From contig CM049313.1 in assembly GCA_026874595.1 (NCBI GenBank), forward strand, positions 72,656,659-72,720,658: a stretch of 64,000 nt of DNA, in the 5' to 3' direction. Under the pieces are notes generated by a model. It was not told where the DNA came from and searched no databases. It saw only the letters and a list, made by a program, of their open reading frames with translations. A program made the translations under genes and the position numbers. Below, in pieces: positions 1 to 13,379 of this stretch. How positions within the stretch are numbered: the first letter of the stretch is position 1; every line of letters begins with the position of its first letter. The DNA comes from Sipunculus nudus (taxonomy: Eukaryota; Annelida; Sipuncula; Golfingiida; Sipunculidae).

Positions 1-380
1 CGCTTACACCTTGGCTGGCATGACAAAGACAAATTAATTAAGCGCTGAGCAGATTTAATATTTAGATTGTTGTGATCAACCTGGCATGCCCTGATGTCTC
101 CATGTCAAAAGGAACTAGGCAGTCACATGCAACTCTACCGGTCCTGTGCCAAGGAACTTTAATTGTTCCGTCTTTGGCTCCCCCCTGACAGGTGAGAGCC
201 CGCTGTTCGTTTTATGGGATTACCGCGGATGGCCCTACTGTGGGTACAAACAACCACTAATAAGGCATGCTCTGTGGTAATGCTACAATTAAATGACAGA
301 ACTAAATGACAATTAAAGATGATTGCCTGAGCCTGTCTGACAACTGCCGCATGTGCTCCTCCTTTTGGCCACCTGTTCAT
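1..380. promoter_or_regulatory. candidate conserved noncoding element in a basonuclin intron
   Basis: No convincing coding frame. The stretch is richer in GC than its surroundings and packed with words resembling homeodomain and TALE-factor sites (several TTAAT/ATTAA cores, AATGACAG, CTGTCTGACA, TGATCAA). It lies downstream, in gene orientation, of the basonuclin exon at 1909-1807, so it would be intronic. Conservation cannot be judged from one sequence; the regulatory reading is inference. Confidence 0.25.
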
Positions 381-1535
381 TCCTTAAACATTAAAAAAGG
401 CATTTTCCTTACATTTGACAAACTGTACTATAACACAGGACATTATTTTTTTTCAGTTTTCTAGGACAAAACAGTTGCCATGATTCAGACAGTTAAGGAA
501 TTTCAGTTAATAATTTATCGTTGTAGATGGTTACTCTTCTTTAACAACAAACATAATAGACGTGATTATTATATGATCCTATGTCAATATTAGACTTAAA
601 ACAATGGTTGTGTCAGTTTAAAAATATGTATGTTTTAATTTGAAAGAATGAAAATTCAGGAGTTGGTATAACTATTATACAAACATTTTTGATTAACTGA
701 ATTTTGACTAGATTTGTATTTTCAACTGTGGCCAAACCAGATTTCCAGTACCCTTTTACCAAATTCCTAAATACATGCTAAAAACCCTGTGCTTTTTCAG
801 TACTGGATTTTAAACCAGCCGCTTTCCTGGATTTTTCAGAAAATCATGGATGCTTACCAACCCTGAAACTATACATGAATAACTCAACTAGTTGCAGTAA
901 GTTGTGGGTTCTTAACAGATCTGAACCCCAAAGCTTTGTTAGACCTTCACAACTGTGTAAATTAACCTAAGTTTTGGTCTGATATTTTATAATATACATG
1001 CTGTATTCCTAGATAAATGTAGGATATGAAAATGAAGATCTATATAGAAAAGGATATAAATGTAAAAGTAAATGGTTGGCTTCAGAGTTCAAGAAATCAG
1101 ATTTTCAGATAAGGACTTTTTGAAGGAATAATTATATATGATTATAAAGTAATTGAAATGTTTCTTTTTACAAAAACTATAACAGCTTTAATGAAATTTT
1201 TAAAGAGTAATTTAAATTTATCCTGTTGTTACATGCTGTTTTACTCTTTAAAATTGTATGTTACAGCCAAAAATACTGGAGCTGAGTTATAATATAAAAC
1301 CACAGATGATACCATAGGGATTTCTACATGACCAAATTGGAGCATTTACCCGGCTGCTACTGAGAGCAAAGAAATGTTTCATTTTGTTCATGAATGTGTA
1401 AACCATATCAAGTACCTATACAAGTAAAATGACCTAATGGTCTGAATTGAATGTTATTTTGTGTGGATGTTGTGGTGTTGAGTCCAGGCTTGCTCAGTAG
1501 CACTTGCTGTTTGTCAATAAAGATCATACAGTTTA
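381..1535. other. AT-rich intronic sequence, no gene seen
   Basis: No exon with plausible splice sites and coding content was recognised on either strand. Probably intron of the minus-strand basonuclin gene, downstream of its Cys-rich exon. Confidence 0.4.
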
Positions 1536-1657
1536 ACAACCCATCCACATGCACACAGTATATGGGTTTTAAGGTGTCTCCTCTGCAGGTTATAGACAAC
1601 CCATCCACATGCACACAGTATATGGGTTTTAAGGTGTCTCCTCTGCAGGTTATAGAC
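1536..1657. repeat. exact 60-bp tandem duplication
   Basis: A 60-bp unit starting ACAACCCATCCACATGCACA occurs twice back to back (1536-1595 and 1596-1655), with identity running two bases further. No mismatch is visible, so the duplication is recent, an allelic variant, or an assembly artefact. The overlapping short frames are a by-product: 60 is divisible by three. Confidence 0.9.
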
Positions 1658-1806
1658 TTCTTAATTATGGGGCTTTTAAACTTTTAACATATCTTATGAT
1701 CTGAATATTCTTTCACCCATCTGGATTTCATGTTTTTGTGTGCACAGGAATAGAAACCCTGAGGATGTCCTAAAATGTGTTTGTCATTAAGAGTGGTTGA
1801 ACTCAC

Positions 1807-1909
1807 CATGTGCCACCCATCCATGCTTGCATGTGTCACAGATTCTGATGTATGTCCCGCCAGGGGTATAACAGTCACATCGGCAGTTAGGTAAAGTGCA
1901 GCGAATGGC
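1807..1909 (-). CDS. BNC2: basonuclin homologue, conserved Cys-rich exon (partial gene)
   Basis: Internal exon with a clean acceptor (TTACTTTCAG) and donor (GTGAGT) on the minus strand. It encodes 34 codons plus one base, beginning [14 protein letters not shown] and ending [12 protein letters not shown]. Vertebrate basonuclin 1/2 have the same segment near their N-terminus, with the same cysteine spacing; as I recall it, the BNC2 segment also has 34 residues from Ala to His. Basonuclins are nuclear C2H2 zinc-finger proteins acting in epithelial, germ-line and skeletal development. The split last codon starts with G, which fits the Ala that follows VAH in vertebrates. The next exon (expected to begin LDKL-like) and all C2H2 finger pairs are not in the window. 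The invertebrate gene could predate the BNC1/BNC2 split, so the symbol denotes the family. Exon identity is strong; overall gene structure is inferred. Confidence 0.85.
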
Positions 1910-3584
1910 CTGAAAGTAACATTGTACAAAACATTGAATAATGCTGCTATAATTACATCTGTTATAATATTATTATTATTACACATACACATCTTAGGGA
2001 GAAATACATATATCAAATCTATACCTTACCTTGCTTCACCACAAACAATCATGCATTTCAAGAAGTGATATTCCTGCTGTTATATATACAAATATTTAAC
2101 TGTTATCATAAATTTATTATACAAAATAATAATATCATTATATTATTAATATAAAAAAATAATTAAGGATTTTATTAAATTAATAATGATATTAATACTG
2201 ATTATTATAATTATTATTACTATAATTTTTAATAATAAATACAATACATTTTTTATATGTATTATTTTAAAATAAACCTATCTTATATAATACAAAAATT
2301 TATCAGAAAATCATGCAGCTTTATCCCAGTGAACAAAAAGAACCCCACTTTTGCTCTCCTTTGATTAAAACCGGACATTTTATGCTGAGTCACTTTTAAA
2401 TAAATATGACATATAAAGTGGAAGCTCCCCCATGGTGGTCTTTCAACTGTGACCACCTCTGCAGTTAGGGCACATTTAAAACAGGCCCATGAAAGAGCAG
2501 TCTTTGTAATATTATACATATGACCAAAATATCAGCAGATTATGAAAATTCCTGGCAGAAAAGGGTCAACCAGTGTTTAGCTTTACACAGACAAAAAGCC
2601 AGAGTAAAAACAAATCACTTTATAAACTTCAAGGGTACATATTATAGTCATGTACTGAGGTAAATGAGTTAGCAGTTATAGACTGAACATGCAGCTGGTC
2701 AGGAAAGGGTTAATTCTGAAAGGCCAGGACTGGAACAGTTGGGGGACTCTTCACTTTCTGTGTGGAGGGAACAGCAAACCGCACAGAGAGACAACAGGGG
2801 CTGTTTAGGTGGCGAGGTGCCAAGTCATTAGCACTGGGACCACAACTTGTCTTGCTCTCTACTGCCTGGTACAGCCATGAAACCAGCACACAGATAAAGC
2901 TGACAGTCCCTGGCCAAATATGTCCAGCCTGGACCCCTCATGTACTGACCAGTGCCCTCCAAATCAGCCCCATCCACATTCTGTCCTCCTGGTCACCTCA
3001 TCCAGAGGAAGTGATGACAGCTCCAGGAAATTTATGTTTCCTTTATCACTGACCCAGGTGACCTGGACTTCTAGGAACAGTGTCCCTGCTATTACCATCA
3101 TAGCCAAGTTAATGAAGAAAACATGAACAGCAGATATGCTGGTATCTTTCTTAGGTATCATGTCATTTTGTGAAACTATCAAACTTTTTCCTACTGTAAA
3201 TCCAAAATGTTCAGTTAGTTGAAGAAGCCATTTGACCATTAGTGCATTTCAGTACGACACAGCTTTTTTTTGTTAAAAAGCAAAGACTGACAATTATCTT
3301 GCCCCCATTTAAGTACCATATTCCTTGCATATTTTCTAAATTGTCATTACCATTTATTATAACTGCAGGAAGACCTATTTGAAATCAAGATAGTAATGAC
3401 AATTTTACACAAATGGAAATACAATATAAAAAATATATTGATAAAAATAATCAGTATATATGTATTGAGAGTGCACAAAACAGCTCTTAAAAAGTAACAG
3501 ATTTTCATGGATTGAAATGAGGTAATTCTGCAAAAGAGCCTATCATAATGTTTTTCAAAGAGGAAACAGGACTGATATCCTTGA
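1910..3584. other. intronic sequence upstream of the basonuclin exon
   Basis: Mostly AT-rich, with a very AT-rich block at about 2090-2280. A GC-richer island at about 2700-3070 has a 96-codon open frame on the plus strand, but no splice signal or family resemblance supports it. No gene recognised. Confidence 0.4.
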
Positions 3585-5222
3585 CTCACAATTGACTGCT
3601 TTGTGAACCTGGTGTCACAGCTGACTGCTCTGTGATCCAGGTGTCACAGATGACTGCTCTGTGATCCATGTGTCACAGTTGATTACCCTGTGATCCATGT
3701 GTCACAGTTGACTGCTCTGTGAACCTGGTGTCACAGTTGACTGCTCTGTGATCCATGTATCACAACTGACTCCTCTGTGATCCATGGGTCACAGCTGACT
3801 GCTCTGTGAACCTGGTGGCACAGTTGACTGCTCTGTGATCCATGTGTCACAACTGACTGCTCTGTGATCCATGTGTCACAGCTGACTTCTCTGTGAACCT
3901 GGTGGCACAGTTGACTGCTCTGTGATAAATGTATCACAATTGACTGCTCTGTGATCCATGTGTCACAGTTGACTGCTTTGTGATCCATGTGTCACGGTTG
4001 ACTCCTCTGTGATCCATGAGTCACAGCTGACTGCTTTGTGATCCATGAGTTATAGCTGACTGCTCTGTGATTCATGAGTCACAGTTGACTGCTCTGTGAA
4101 CCTGGATCACAGTTGACTGCTCTGTGATCCATGAGTCACAGTTGACTGCTCTGTGAACCTGGGATCACAGCTGACTGCTCTGTGACCCTAGATCACAGTT
4201 GACTGCTCTGTGAACCTGGAACACAGTTGACTGCTCTGTGAACCTGGATCACAGCTGACTGCTCTGTGAACCTAGATCACAGTTGACTGCTCTGTGAACC
4301 TGGGATCACAGCTGACTGCTCTGTGACCCTGGATCACAGTTGACTGCTCTGTGAACCTTGATCACAGTTGAATGCTCTGTGATCCATGTGTCACAACTGA
4401 CTGCTCTGTGATCCATATGTCACAGCTGACTTCTCTGTGAACCTGGTGGCACAGTTGACTGCTCTGTGATAAATGTATCACAATTGACTGCTCTGTGATC
4501 CATGTGTCACAGTTGACTGCTCTATGAACCTTGGATCAGTTGACTGCTCTGTGATCCATGAGTCATAGCTGACTGCTCTGTGATCCATGAGTCACAGTTG
4601 ACTGCTCTGTGAACCTGGATCACAGTTGACTGCTCTGTGATCCATGAGTCACAGTTGACTGCTCTGTGAACCTGTGATCACAGCTGACTGCTCTGTTACC
4701 CTAGATCACAGTTGACTGCTCTGTGAACCTGGAACACAGTTGACTGCTCTGTGAACCTGGATCACAGTTGACTGCTCTGTGAACCTGGATCACAGTTGAC
4801 TGCTCTGTGAACCTGGGATCACAGCTGACTGCTCTGTGAACCTGGATCACAGATGACTGCTCTGTGAACCTGGATCACAGTTGACTGCTCTGTGAACCTG
4901 GGATCACAGCTAACTGCTCTGTGACCCTGGATCACAGTTGACTGCTCTGTGAACCTGGATCACAGTTGACTGCTCTGTGAACCTGGATCACAGTTGACTT
5001 CTCTGTGATCCATGTATCACAGTTGACTGGTCTATGAACCTTGGATCAGTTGACTGCTCTGTGATCCATGAGTCATAGCTGACTGCTCTGTGAACCTGGA
5101 TCACAGTTGACTCCTCTGTGAACCTGGATCACAGTTGACTTCTCTGTGATCCATGTATCACAGTTGACTGCTCTATGAACCTTGGATCAGTTGACTGCAC
5201 TGTGATCCATGTTTCACAGTCT
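3585..5222. repeat. minisatellite, 28-29 bp unit, about 57 copies
   Basis: Tandem repeat of a unit like CACAGTTGACTGCTCTGTGA plus a variable tail (ACCTGGAT giving 28 bp, or TCCATGTGT/TCCATGAGT giving 29 bp). CTGTGA and TCACAG flank each tail, so units can fold back. Variants recur as larger blocks: the series from 3838 reappears from 4381, about 543 bp on, showing block duplication. The TCCATGAGT variant creates TGAGTCA, a consensus AP-1 site, at least seven times. The 85-codon minus-strand frame here is a repeat artefact. Confidence 0.95.
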
Positions 5223-8200
5223 CCTGGTCTGTTATCCATTTCTATCCCCTGTTTTGTGATCCCTTCAGTCTCTCAATTTGATTACTTCAAAACGTAATCA
5301 TGATAACAGCAACAAATACAAAACTTTATTTAAAAAAACATATTTTAACCTTGATTCAAACACATAAAAAAATCTTGTGCAAAACACTAAAAGAATAGTA
5401 AGCCTCTTCAAAATATAAAATTGATACAGTCAAGAGCCTACATGAAGGAAAGCTATTGCTCATATACTAACAAGGTGAAATGAGGTAACTGGCAGGTAAA
5501 TAACTGCTCTTTTGTGCAATATCAATTGCACAAGTAGGTAAAGCTAAGAGCTGTTATAGTGAGCACTTCACCATGGTCCTTAACAAAGTTATGATGACAA
5601 TACTAAACATGATAGTTGTTAAATCTAAAACACTGATTTTTCATCTCAAAATGCTGACACACATAATCCAGCTATATAGCTACCATCAGGAACATCTGCA
5701 TGCTTGGATGGCTGTCAGAAGTCACAAACGCTGAATGATTCACTCATAATGATGTTTAACATCTGCGGTAGACAGAATAGATAAGTTTTTAAGGAAGCAA
5801 TAACTGTAGTTGTTTTAGATTTGAAAAAAAAACAAAAGAAATCAATGCTTGTAATCATGTCTTATTATCATGATTATGATTATGTTTGGAGAGTAATCGT
5901 TTACAACTGCAATCACTTTGCTTTAATAAATAAATGTAACTGACTGCAATTAAAATTACTAAAAGAAATGTAATTGATTGTAATTGATAACGATGACTGA
6001 TTACAATTACATCACGTCTGTATTATACCCAACCCCCTGTCACTGTACCCTGTTCTGAGGTATTCTCAAATAGCACTATAACCAAAAACCTGTATTTTCC
6101 ACTATAAACAGAAAAAGCCATGACTAGCAATCATGAATAACAGTTTCAGGAGAAGACAATCAAAGTACAGGCAATGAAAACTTTCATTGCTTTGAGATGA
6201 AGGAGATTTTAATGTTAACATTCTTGTCAACGATGGTGTCAAGCCAAACAAAAAAAGTTGCAACAGAATATAATTCCTGAGAGTGACAGAGTAAAACAAT
6301 CAAATTATCTAAGCCTGCACAGGAAGAAATTGACATCTATCACAATATTCATTAGCAAAATCAGACATAGTGTCACCAAGACTGCGACCAAGTCAATATC
6401 TCAATTTCATATCAGACACAGAAACAGAAAAATATATACACCCAGGGGGTCCTGATCAAAAACACAACAGAGACAGAAAAAGACAAAAGTGCTACTGGAA
6501 TGACTTGCGACCAACCTGTATCCCTCACAAGAGAGGATGAAGCCTAGGGACACCAAACTTAATGACCAGGGCACCCAACTGAATATATCGTGCAGACTAA
6601 GTCATAATACTTCATTTCCGAGCAGAGATTGCCTGCACAGATAAAGACTGGTTTTGCTGTCTTTAGTTTCCCCTGTTCAGTCAAGATGTCTGTAAGGGAT
6701 GTCTTAAAGATGATGTACTTCGAATGATTGTGTGATACTTTAATAAACATGTGCAGTGTTCATGTATGATTATATGATTGCCCACACACACACACAACCA
6801 GGAATGGCCTGATGTGGCTTACCCCCTGTTACTGACTACCAAAGTATCCCTAAGTATATGTGTGTGTGGAGTGCTATGTGTATTTAAACTCAAGTTAATT
6901 GTTTTAGTATATCGGTTTGTGGTCATGGTGGCATGCCACAACAGAAATAAATATTTTTTTTTAGAAGTAAACACACAAACCATCAATTTTAACTTCCTTT
7001 TTTTCCCCATTAGGAGATAAATCAGAAAAGGAGCATTTTACGCCACATCAGGAATTTTGGCAAATTAGCCTCATATCAGGTCTGTGTTATCTTTAAAACA
7101 TATTTTAACACTGTCTTTGACCAAAATAAGTTATTATTTTAAAACTGTTTTCTTAAATACCACTGAATAATCAATACCAAATAAGTCACCTGTTAGTCAA
7201 AACCTGACATCAATGATTGAGTTCTTGGTTACAACTAAGCCTGTATTATAAATACTTTCCTATGTGAAGCAACATGCCCAGAATCATATAGGTCACAGTG
7301 GGTCTCCTTCATAACACCCCCCTCCCACCACACACACACACACACAAAATCAATGCTGGGTTCAACATCATTTTACAGATGGTCAGTCCTTTGCCCAAAA
7401 GCAATGTGACATTTGACAAATTAGGCAATGGATTATTTTGGCAATGATTATTATGCAGTCATTAAATACCATAATCAATTACAATAGTTAAAGAGCATAA
7501 CAAGTGTTAAATATAGCTTATTATTCAAATAATTCCAGTTTCCTATATCACTTTTAGTGTATATACAGGCTAACTTTGTTGCTGCCAAAGTCACAAACAA
7601 CATACCAAATGTTACTTCCATCTGTCCTGGCCCAAATACTTAACTTTTAACTGTTTAAAATACTATTTAAAACAAAATGAATACTCATTATTATAAGAAG
7701 CAATTATTATTATAACGTAAAATAAATTAGGGTAAGGCTTTCAGCAACCCGGGGTAAGCATCAAAATCTTTTCTGACACTCGGTTCTGGGTGTTAAAGAA
7801 TCAAATTGGAGCATGGATTTCTGCTGTAGGACAGAGAGCCTCACAGCTAGCTCTTGTATAGAAGTCACTGACCATTGTGGAAAATCCCAAACAAAACCAT
7901 CAAAACCTGTGCTGACCCCCGGACTCTTACATTTAACTATAATCAAGTTATCATAAAAGTTATTTGTCATAAAATATAACCATATAATGAAACAGATGCA
8001 ACATACTTAAAATAATTAAATTTTACATAACCTTTCGAAATGTGATAATTTTGACAAAATCCTCTCCTATCAGGATGCACTAAAATCTCGTATACGACTC
8101 TAGAAAATTTTGGGCAGTGCTTCCCAGACTTATCTTTTATCTTCAGTTTATCTTCCAACTGAATGTCCTGTTAAGGTAGTCTTAATATCAGCAAGGATTA

Positions 8201-8800
8201 AACAGTACGGTGGTTATGGCATTATTTTTTAAATTTTAGAATAAAGCCCCAAGAAACATCCTGTCAATTATATTGCTGGTTGCCTGTAGCTGGCTTACAG
8301 GTGAGCTGTATAGATTAGTTTGTACATAAAGTAATTGGGGTTATAAAAGTTGGTAGATTTTAATAAAAATCCAAGAATGGCTTAAGACACAAATAGATTT
8401 GGTTCTCATTCATGTGGTTATACAGTGCTCCTCTGCTGATGGCTAATGTACATGGGGTATAGTTGAGTGAGATAAAACAGGAAAAGAAACATTTTTGTGG
8501 GAGATCTGTATAAAGATTTTTTTAAATGTTTTCATGTAATTAGGGTAGTTCCAGATTCAACAGTTGTAACAATTTGATTGATGAAAGTCTATTACTACTG
8601 TCCTAACAGACCCATAGATCCCACTCACTATTTATCTAAAAATACTGTAAATACTGAAAAACACGTCACGTAGCTTTGACATACAACTGGTATAATACAA
8701 ATAGTACTTCTAAAACAAAGCATAAAAAGTATAGGAAATCATTGAAATTGAGTCACGCAGGTAAACTATACTATAGAGTCTTCCTGGAAATGCCTATAAA
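5223..8800. other. AT-rich intronic or intergenic sequence, no gene seen
   Basis: Short CA microsatellites at about 6782-6796 and 7328-7347. No frame over about 80 codons and no exon with supporting splice sites recognised. Confidence 0.4.
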
Positions 8801-9070
8801 AAAAAGAATTCCAGGAACATTTACTGTACAAACAGGCGTGTGTGTGCCCACGTGCCCTGAGAGGGTATGTCACTATGTTGAGTATATATAGCAAACCCGT
8901 CAGACTCTGGCCAGGTGAGTGTCATCAGTGATGTACTCAGCATCTTCACCCCTCTCTCAGAGACATTCAGTCCTGTCTCACCTGCATGTCATTAGGTATA
9001 CCTGTATACACATTATCATCCAGCTGAACACACAGCTCTGACGCAGGTTAAAAGCAAATGATGAACTGGA
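8801..9070. promoter_or_regulatory. GC-richer island of unknown function
   Basis: A balanced-composition patch in AT-rich sequence. On the plus strand a TATATATAG run (about 8885) precedes CCAG|GTGAGT at 8911-8918. On the minus strand CATGCAG|GTGAGA gives a possible donor after 8982 whose last complete codons would be Met-Gln in phase 0, compatible with the basonuclin exon. A promoter/first exon or an enhancer are both possible; neither is proven. Confidence 0.2.
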
Positions 9071-11270
9071 ATGATAAAACCATGGGATTTAAACCATGTG
9101 TCATCCCCCAATACATATTCACTGAGTCACAGATAATATGTTGTTTTATTTAAATTCATCTTCAATTAACTCATATCAAATTATTCACTCCTATCAAAAT
9201 TTTTATTAAAATTTAAATAACTTTATTAATTATTTGTAACATGTATTGCAATATAACATCATTATTGGATACAGCAAATTTTAAATATGTTTATATTTTA
9301 TATAATTTAATTTTTGTTAAAAAAGCTAAAACATTTATTAATTAGTTAAAGTTTTAAACAAATTTATCTAAAAATAAAGTAACAAAAGTGTGTGTATTAA
9401 CAAAAAATTTAAAAGTCTATGAACAATCAAAATACCATATCATTAATAAACTAAAAGTGGCAAAGATGATTAAATAATTTATAAATTAAAAATTTTTAAG
9501 CCTTTAAGTTCCTCATTTATAGTTGCATCCATAGCTGAAACTTCTTAATTTATAACCTCTCTCATATTTGTGGCCTAATCTGCTATCCATGCATTTAAAA
9601 TAAAAAAAAAGAAAATATTTAGGGAACCTGGTAATATCTATGCTCCAGCACTTGACTTTAACCAGGAGGTGTGAAAATAAAAATTTCCACATTTAGATAC
9701 AATAAATTTAAATAATGTAATACTATTTATAAAAAGTGCTTGATGAAAAATAATTATACACATAATTCTAGATTAAAAATGCAGTATTTACAGAATACAT
9801 GATGAAGTTCCGAGAAATATTCAGTTATCTCTTAGCTTAAATTTGTTTTAAAATATATGTAGAAAGTGAATGTTTTAATTTGTTGTTTCCTTAACAAATT
9901 AAATTATTGAATATCTATTTGACAATTTTCATGTGCTCACTTTGATTCATGTAATTTGTTGATGTAGTGTTTCACAAAGGCTATAGACATGGATGCAAAC
10001 AATACATATATATAGTGTTTTGGCAAAACATTGTGCACATGTGCAAAAAATCCTTATAAAAATATATTTTTTCTTAAAATGTAACAATTATGTCTTAAGC
10101 CTTGCCCTCTGTGCATGTGATAATTTCTACATTTTTGAGATAATTCATGTACTTCTATTTTTTTACTTTATTGTATCAAAGATTGGGTGAAATAGCTTCC
10201 AAAAATTCAAAATAGTATTACCTTAATCTCTTCAAAATTGTTTTCACAGAACTTGTTTGTAATTCTCTTTAACCTAATATGTTTTTAGCATGGAGGGCTA
10301 TACAAGTTGTTACACTTTATACCTGTGTACAAAAACATCTGACATGAATGGGGCTTATCTGGCATATGTACTCCAATATAGAGCACTCATGAATACTATA
10401 GCTGTGGGCTTTCATAATATACAACCAGGGGCCACTACCAGTAATTATAGTAACTAAATATTTATCATTAGCTCAGGGAATTTATATATATCAATAAAAT
10501 GGAACTGACATTGAATTTTCAGTTGAAATAAACTGTATTTTTTTTTGTCATGCATAATTATTGAGGGTTTATTTATTTAAAGTTTGAGTATTCAAAATAA
10601 ACAAAACTCTAAAATATAGGAGTTTACCTTATTAACTGTGATATCTAGGTTCAAATATTCCATGTTACTACTGTTAGCTTCCTAATGCTGAAAAGGTTCT
10701 TAACTTTCTCATTTTTCACTGTGCTGCTAAATTTGGAAGTAAAGTCTGGAAAAAGAGGTAACTTTTTTTGATAATATTCTGGAAAATATATCAAATTTCC
10801 ATTTTGTGGCTATATACAGTAAAGTAGATTATAAGAAAAATGTCAAAACTAGTGTCTGAAAAATGTGAGAAGGTGATAAAATGTGAAAAAAAGTTTTCAT
10901 TCGGCATATCATGGAACTTAATTTGTATAATTAAAATGAGCAAGGGAGCAAGTCTTATTAAGACTAAACTGGAGGGATACAATTAATGTAAATATGTAAC
11001 TCTCTCTTTTGTCTTAACTTTAAAACTGCAGACTATAGAAACTCTATCAAGTCTATCTTTCATTTTAGTATGTCTCAGGAATCCTACACATGTATAGTCA
11101 TTACAAATCAGAACTGAAGCCAGAAAAAAAGCAAATGAAGACACAGAACTATTCATGTGTGATCCCAAGAACTGTGTTTGACGTCATTTCAGAGACAATT
11201 CGTTCAGTTTATAGAGAGAGAAAGAAGTTATGAATGAAAACCAGATGAATATATAATGTTCCCTAAAGGT
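9071..11270. other. very AT-rich sequence, no gene seen
   Basis: Low-complexity AT-rich DNA, particularly 9120-9960, without recognisable coding, RNA or transposon structure. Confidence 0.4.
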
Positions 11271-11745
11271 CTAGCCCTCCTAGAGTGCTCATAAAGCCGG
11301 CCTAACCCATCTCTATGCCAACTAACTGTGCTCCGTCTAAATATAGTCAGCTGGCGCTGGTACCCTTCCACCACTGTGCTCCTCTTGTCAACATATTTCT
11401 GGGCTAGACTCTGTGATCAGCCATTGAGGTGCGGCCACTCAGGTAATACCAGAACAGGGAGTCCTCAAACTTCTCTACTTTCCCCTTTATACAGACACAC
11501 AAAACCCTTATCCAGTACTTGAGAAGTTTGGTCCTGTTGTCCAGGAGTTCATGGGAGACTCCACTGAGGTGGGTTTCAGCCTGTTAAGCCCAGTGCATAA
11601 AGAGGACATGTCTACTTTGTAACTTCCTGGGATTTCTAGGAACCTTTCCCAGACAGCCAGGAACAGGAGGGGTAGGACAGACAAAGACATGCTTGAATCA
11701 ATAGGAAAACTATGGGAAAAGTAAGAAAGAGATCACTAAGCTTAC

Positions 11746-12000
11746 CTCTAATGGTTTCATAGCCGACATGAGTCCAGACTGTGACTGTTGGGTGGACAGT
11801 GAGTTAATTAGAGGGAGCCGTATGCTGTGGGCCCTGCTATAGGGGGACCCCTCGCATGGTATGTAAGATTGTCTGCCCTGGCCTGGTCCTGTACAGTGGT
11901 GATGCTGACGCACATAGGGCCCAGTGAGCAGTACTGCCGCAGCACTGGCAGCTGCTCTCACCGACTGCCTTTGCCAGCTCAATAACTCACTTGGTACCAC
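11746..12000 (-). CDS. candidate alternative 5' exon of the basonuclin gene
   Basis: Minus-strand open frame of 85 codons ending GAG|GTAAGC, a good donor after a complete codon, so it can join the Cys-rich exon (which starts in phase 0) in frame. If it is a first exon, in-frame ATGs near the end (MSAMKPLE) would give a short N-terminus, comparable to the short one of vertebrate BNC1. The longer frame (for example RQHHHCTGPG, SRAHSIRLPL) is not recognised and has no in-frame ATG further upstream, so the 5' boundary is uncertain and most of it may be untranslated. Evidence is the donor, phase and strand only. Confidence 0.3.
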
Positions 12001-13379
12001 TGTCCCATCTGCTGCACATAGATTTTAAGGTAGCCCCCCATCACCATTCCTGGACATCATGTGTACCTGCCGTCAAAGCGTAGGGGTCACCGCTAGGTGA
12101 AGACAGTTCATGAAGCAACTTCTGGGAATGATGTACACCCTGTGCCAGCTGGGAGTTCCAGCTTATACCAGCACTGTTCTCTCAGGTGACACTATATCTT
12201 TCTGGTTTTGAATGACCAATTTGCAAATAACAGCATGAGTAATGCTCATCTACCCTCCTCTCAATGTGACAGTTTGAAAAGGTAACCATGTTGGTTTACC
12301 TTTTACATGTTTTACAAAAGTTATTCTTAACTTTCTTTAATAAGGGTTTATTTCAAATAATCATGTCATCTGAATACATATACAAACACAGCCCCTCCTG
12401 GCACTATATCAATATCAGAAGGGCCACAGTGTCTGTCACAAAATATTTCATGAGGTTTTAATTTTAATCACATTTGAAAATGAATGTAATAAATTCATTC
12501 TTGAAAATTTGATTTTACCAAATGAAACCATGACATATATACAAAATGCAATTTTTTTCAGTAAAAACTGGGAGTTCATCGTGATAAAATACTGTTTGTC
12601 TTACACTTTACAACAAATACAGTTATAATCATAACACCACATCCAAATTCTAAAGTCAAAATTAAACTTTTAAAATCCATTATTTTGAGTATTAAACCAA
12701 TAAACCTAAAGAAAATGTGAATTTTGACAAAAGAAAATAATTGTAATTATTGGAAATTGAGAGCACTCTTTGACCTAAGCTCTTGGTTTTTAGTTTTCCA
12801 TCTCTTCTCATATAACTTCTTGTCAATTTTTTTTGTATTTTATAAATACATTGCCAGAACAAATGGCCAAGTATTTTTTCACATAATATCATTTTTAGCC
12901 CTAAATGTTTAATATAACCCCTTACATATGTTTATGTCACACAGTCAAAAATACAATATCGCCTGATAAAATTAGAATGCCAAGAAATACTATGACAAGT
13001 CTTTTACTTTTAATTCTTGGACATAAGAATCATGAAAAATAATCATAATGATATAAAAGTTTAAATTAAAGTAAAATAACTATATTAAATATATTAGTAA
13101 TGATTAATTTAATTTCTATATTAATAACAATTAAAGTAATGATACTATATTAATGACATCGATCTTATCATTTTTTAGTATTATTAATGTGTGTGAACAT
13201 TTAAGACCATTGAACAATATACCGTAAACCAAATTAGCTATCTGTGCATGAAAATTTTGGGAAATTCTAGTATTAGATCTTAAAAAAAAATATCTTGTTA
13301 GCTTAAAGCCTTAAACTGTTATAAATAAACTGGATCCAATTAAATTGACCATGCTATACATTACAAAATCCTTAATAAT
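12001..13379. other. AT-rich sequence, no gene seen
   Basis: No exon or repeat structure recognised; GC-richer up to about 12190, then AT-rich. Confidence 0.35.

Noticed and set aside
3731-3988. 85-codon minus-strand frame rich in DTWITEQS-like repeats
   Set aside because: It is the minisatellite read in one frame; three 29-bp units make 87 bp, so the peptide repeats by arithmetic.
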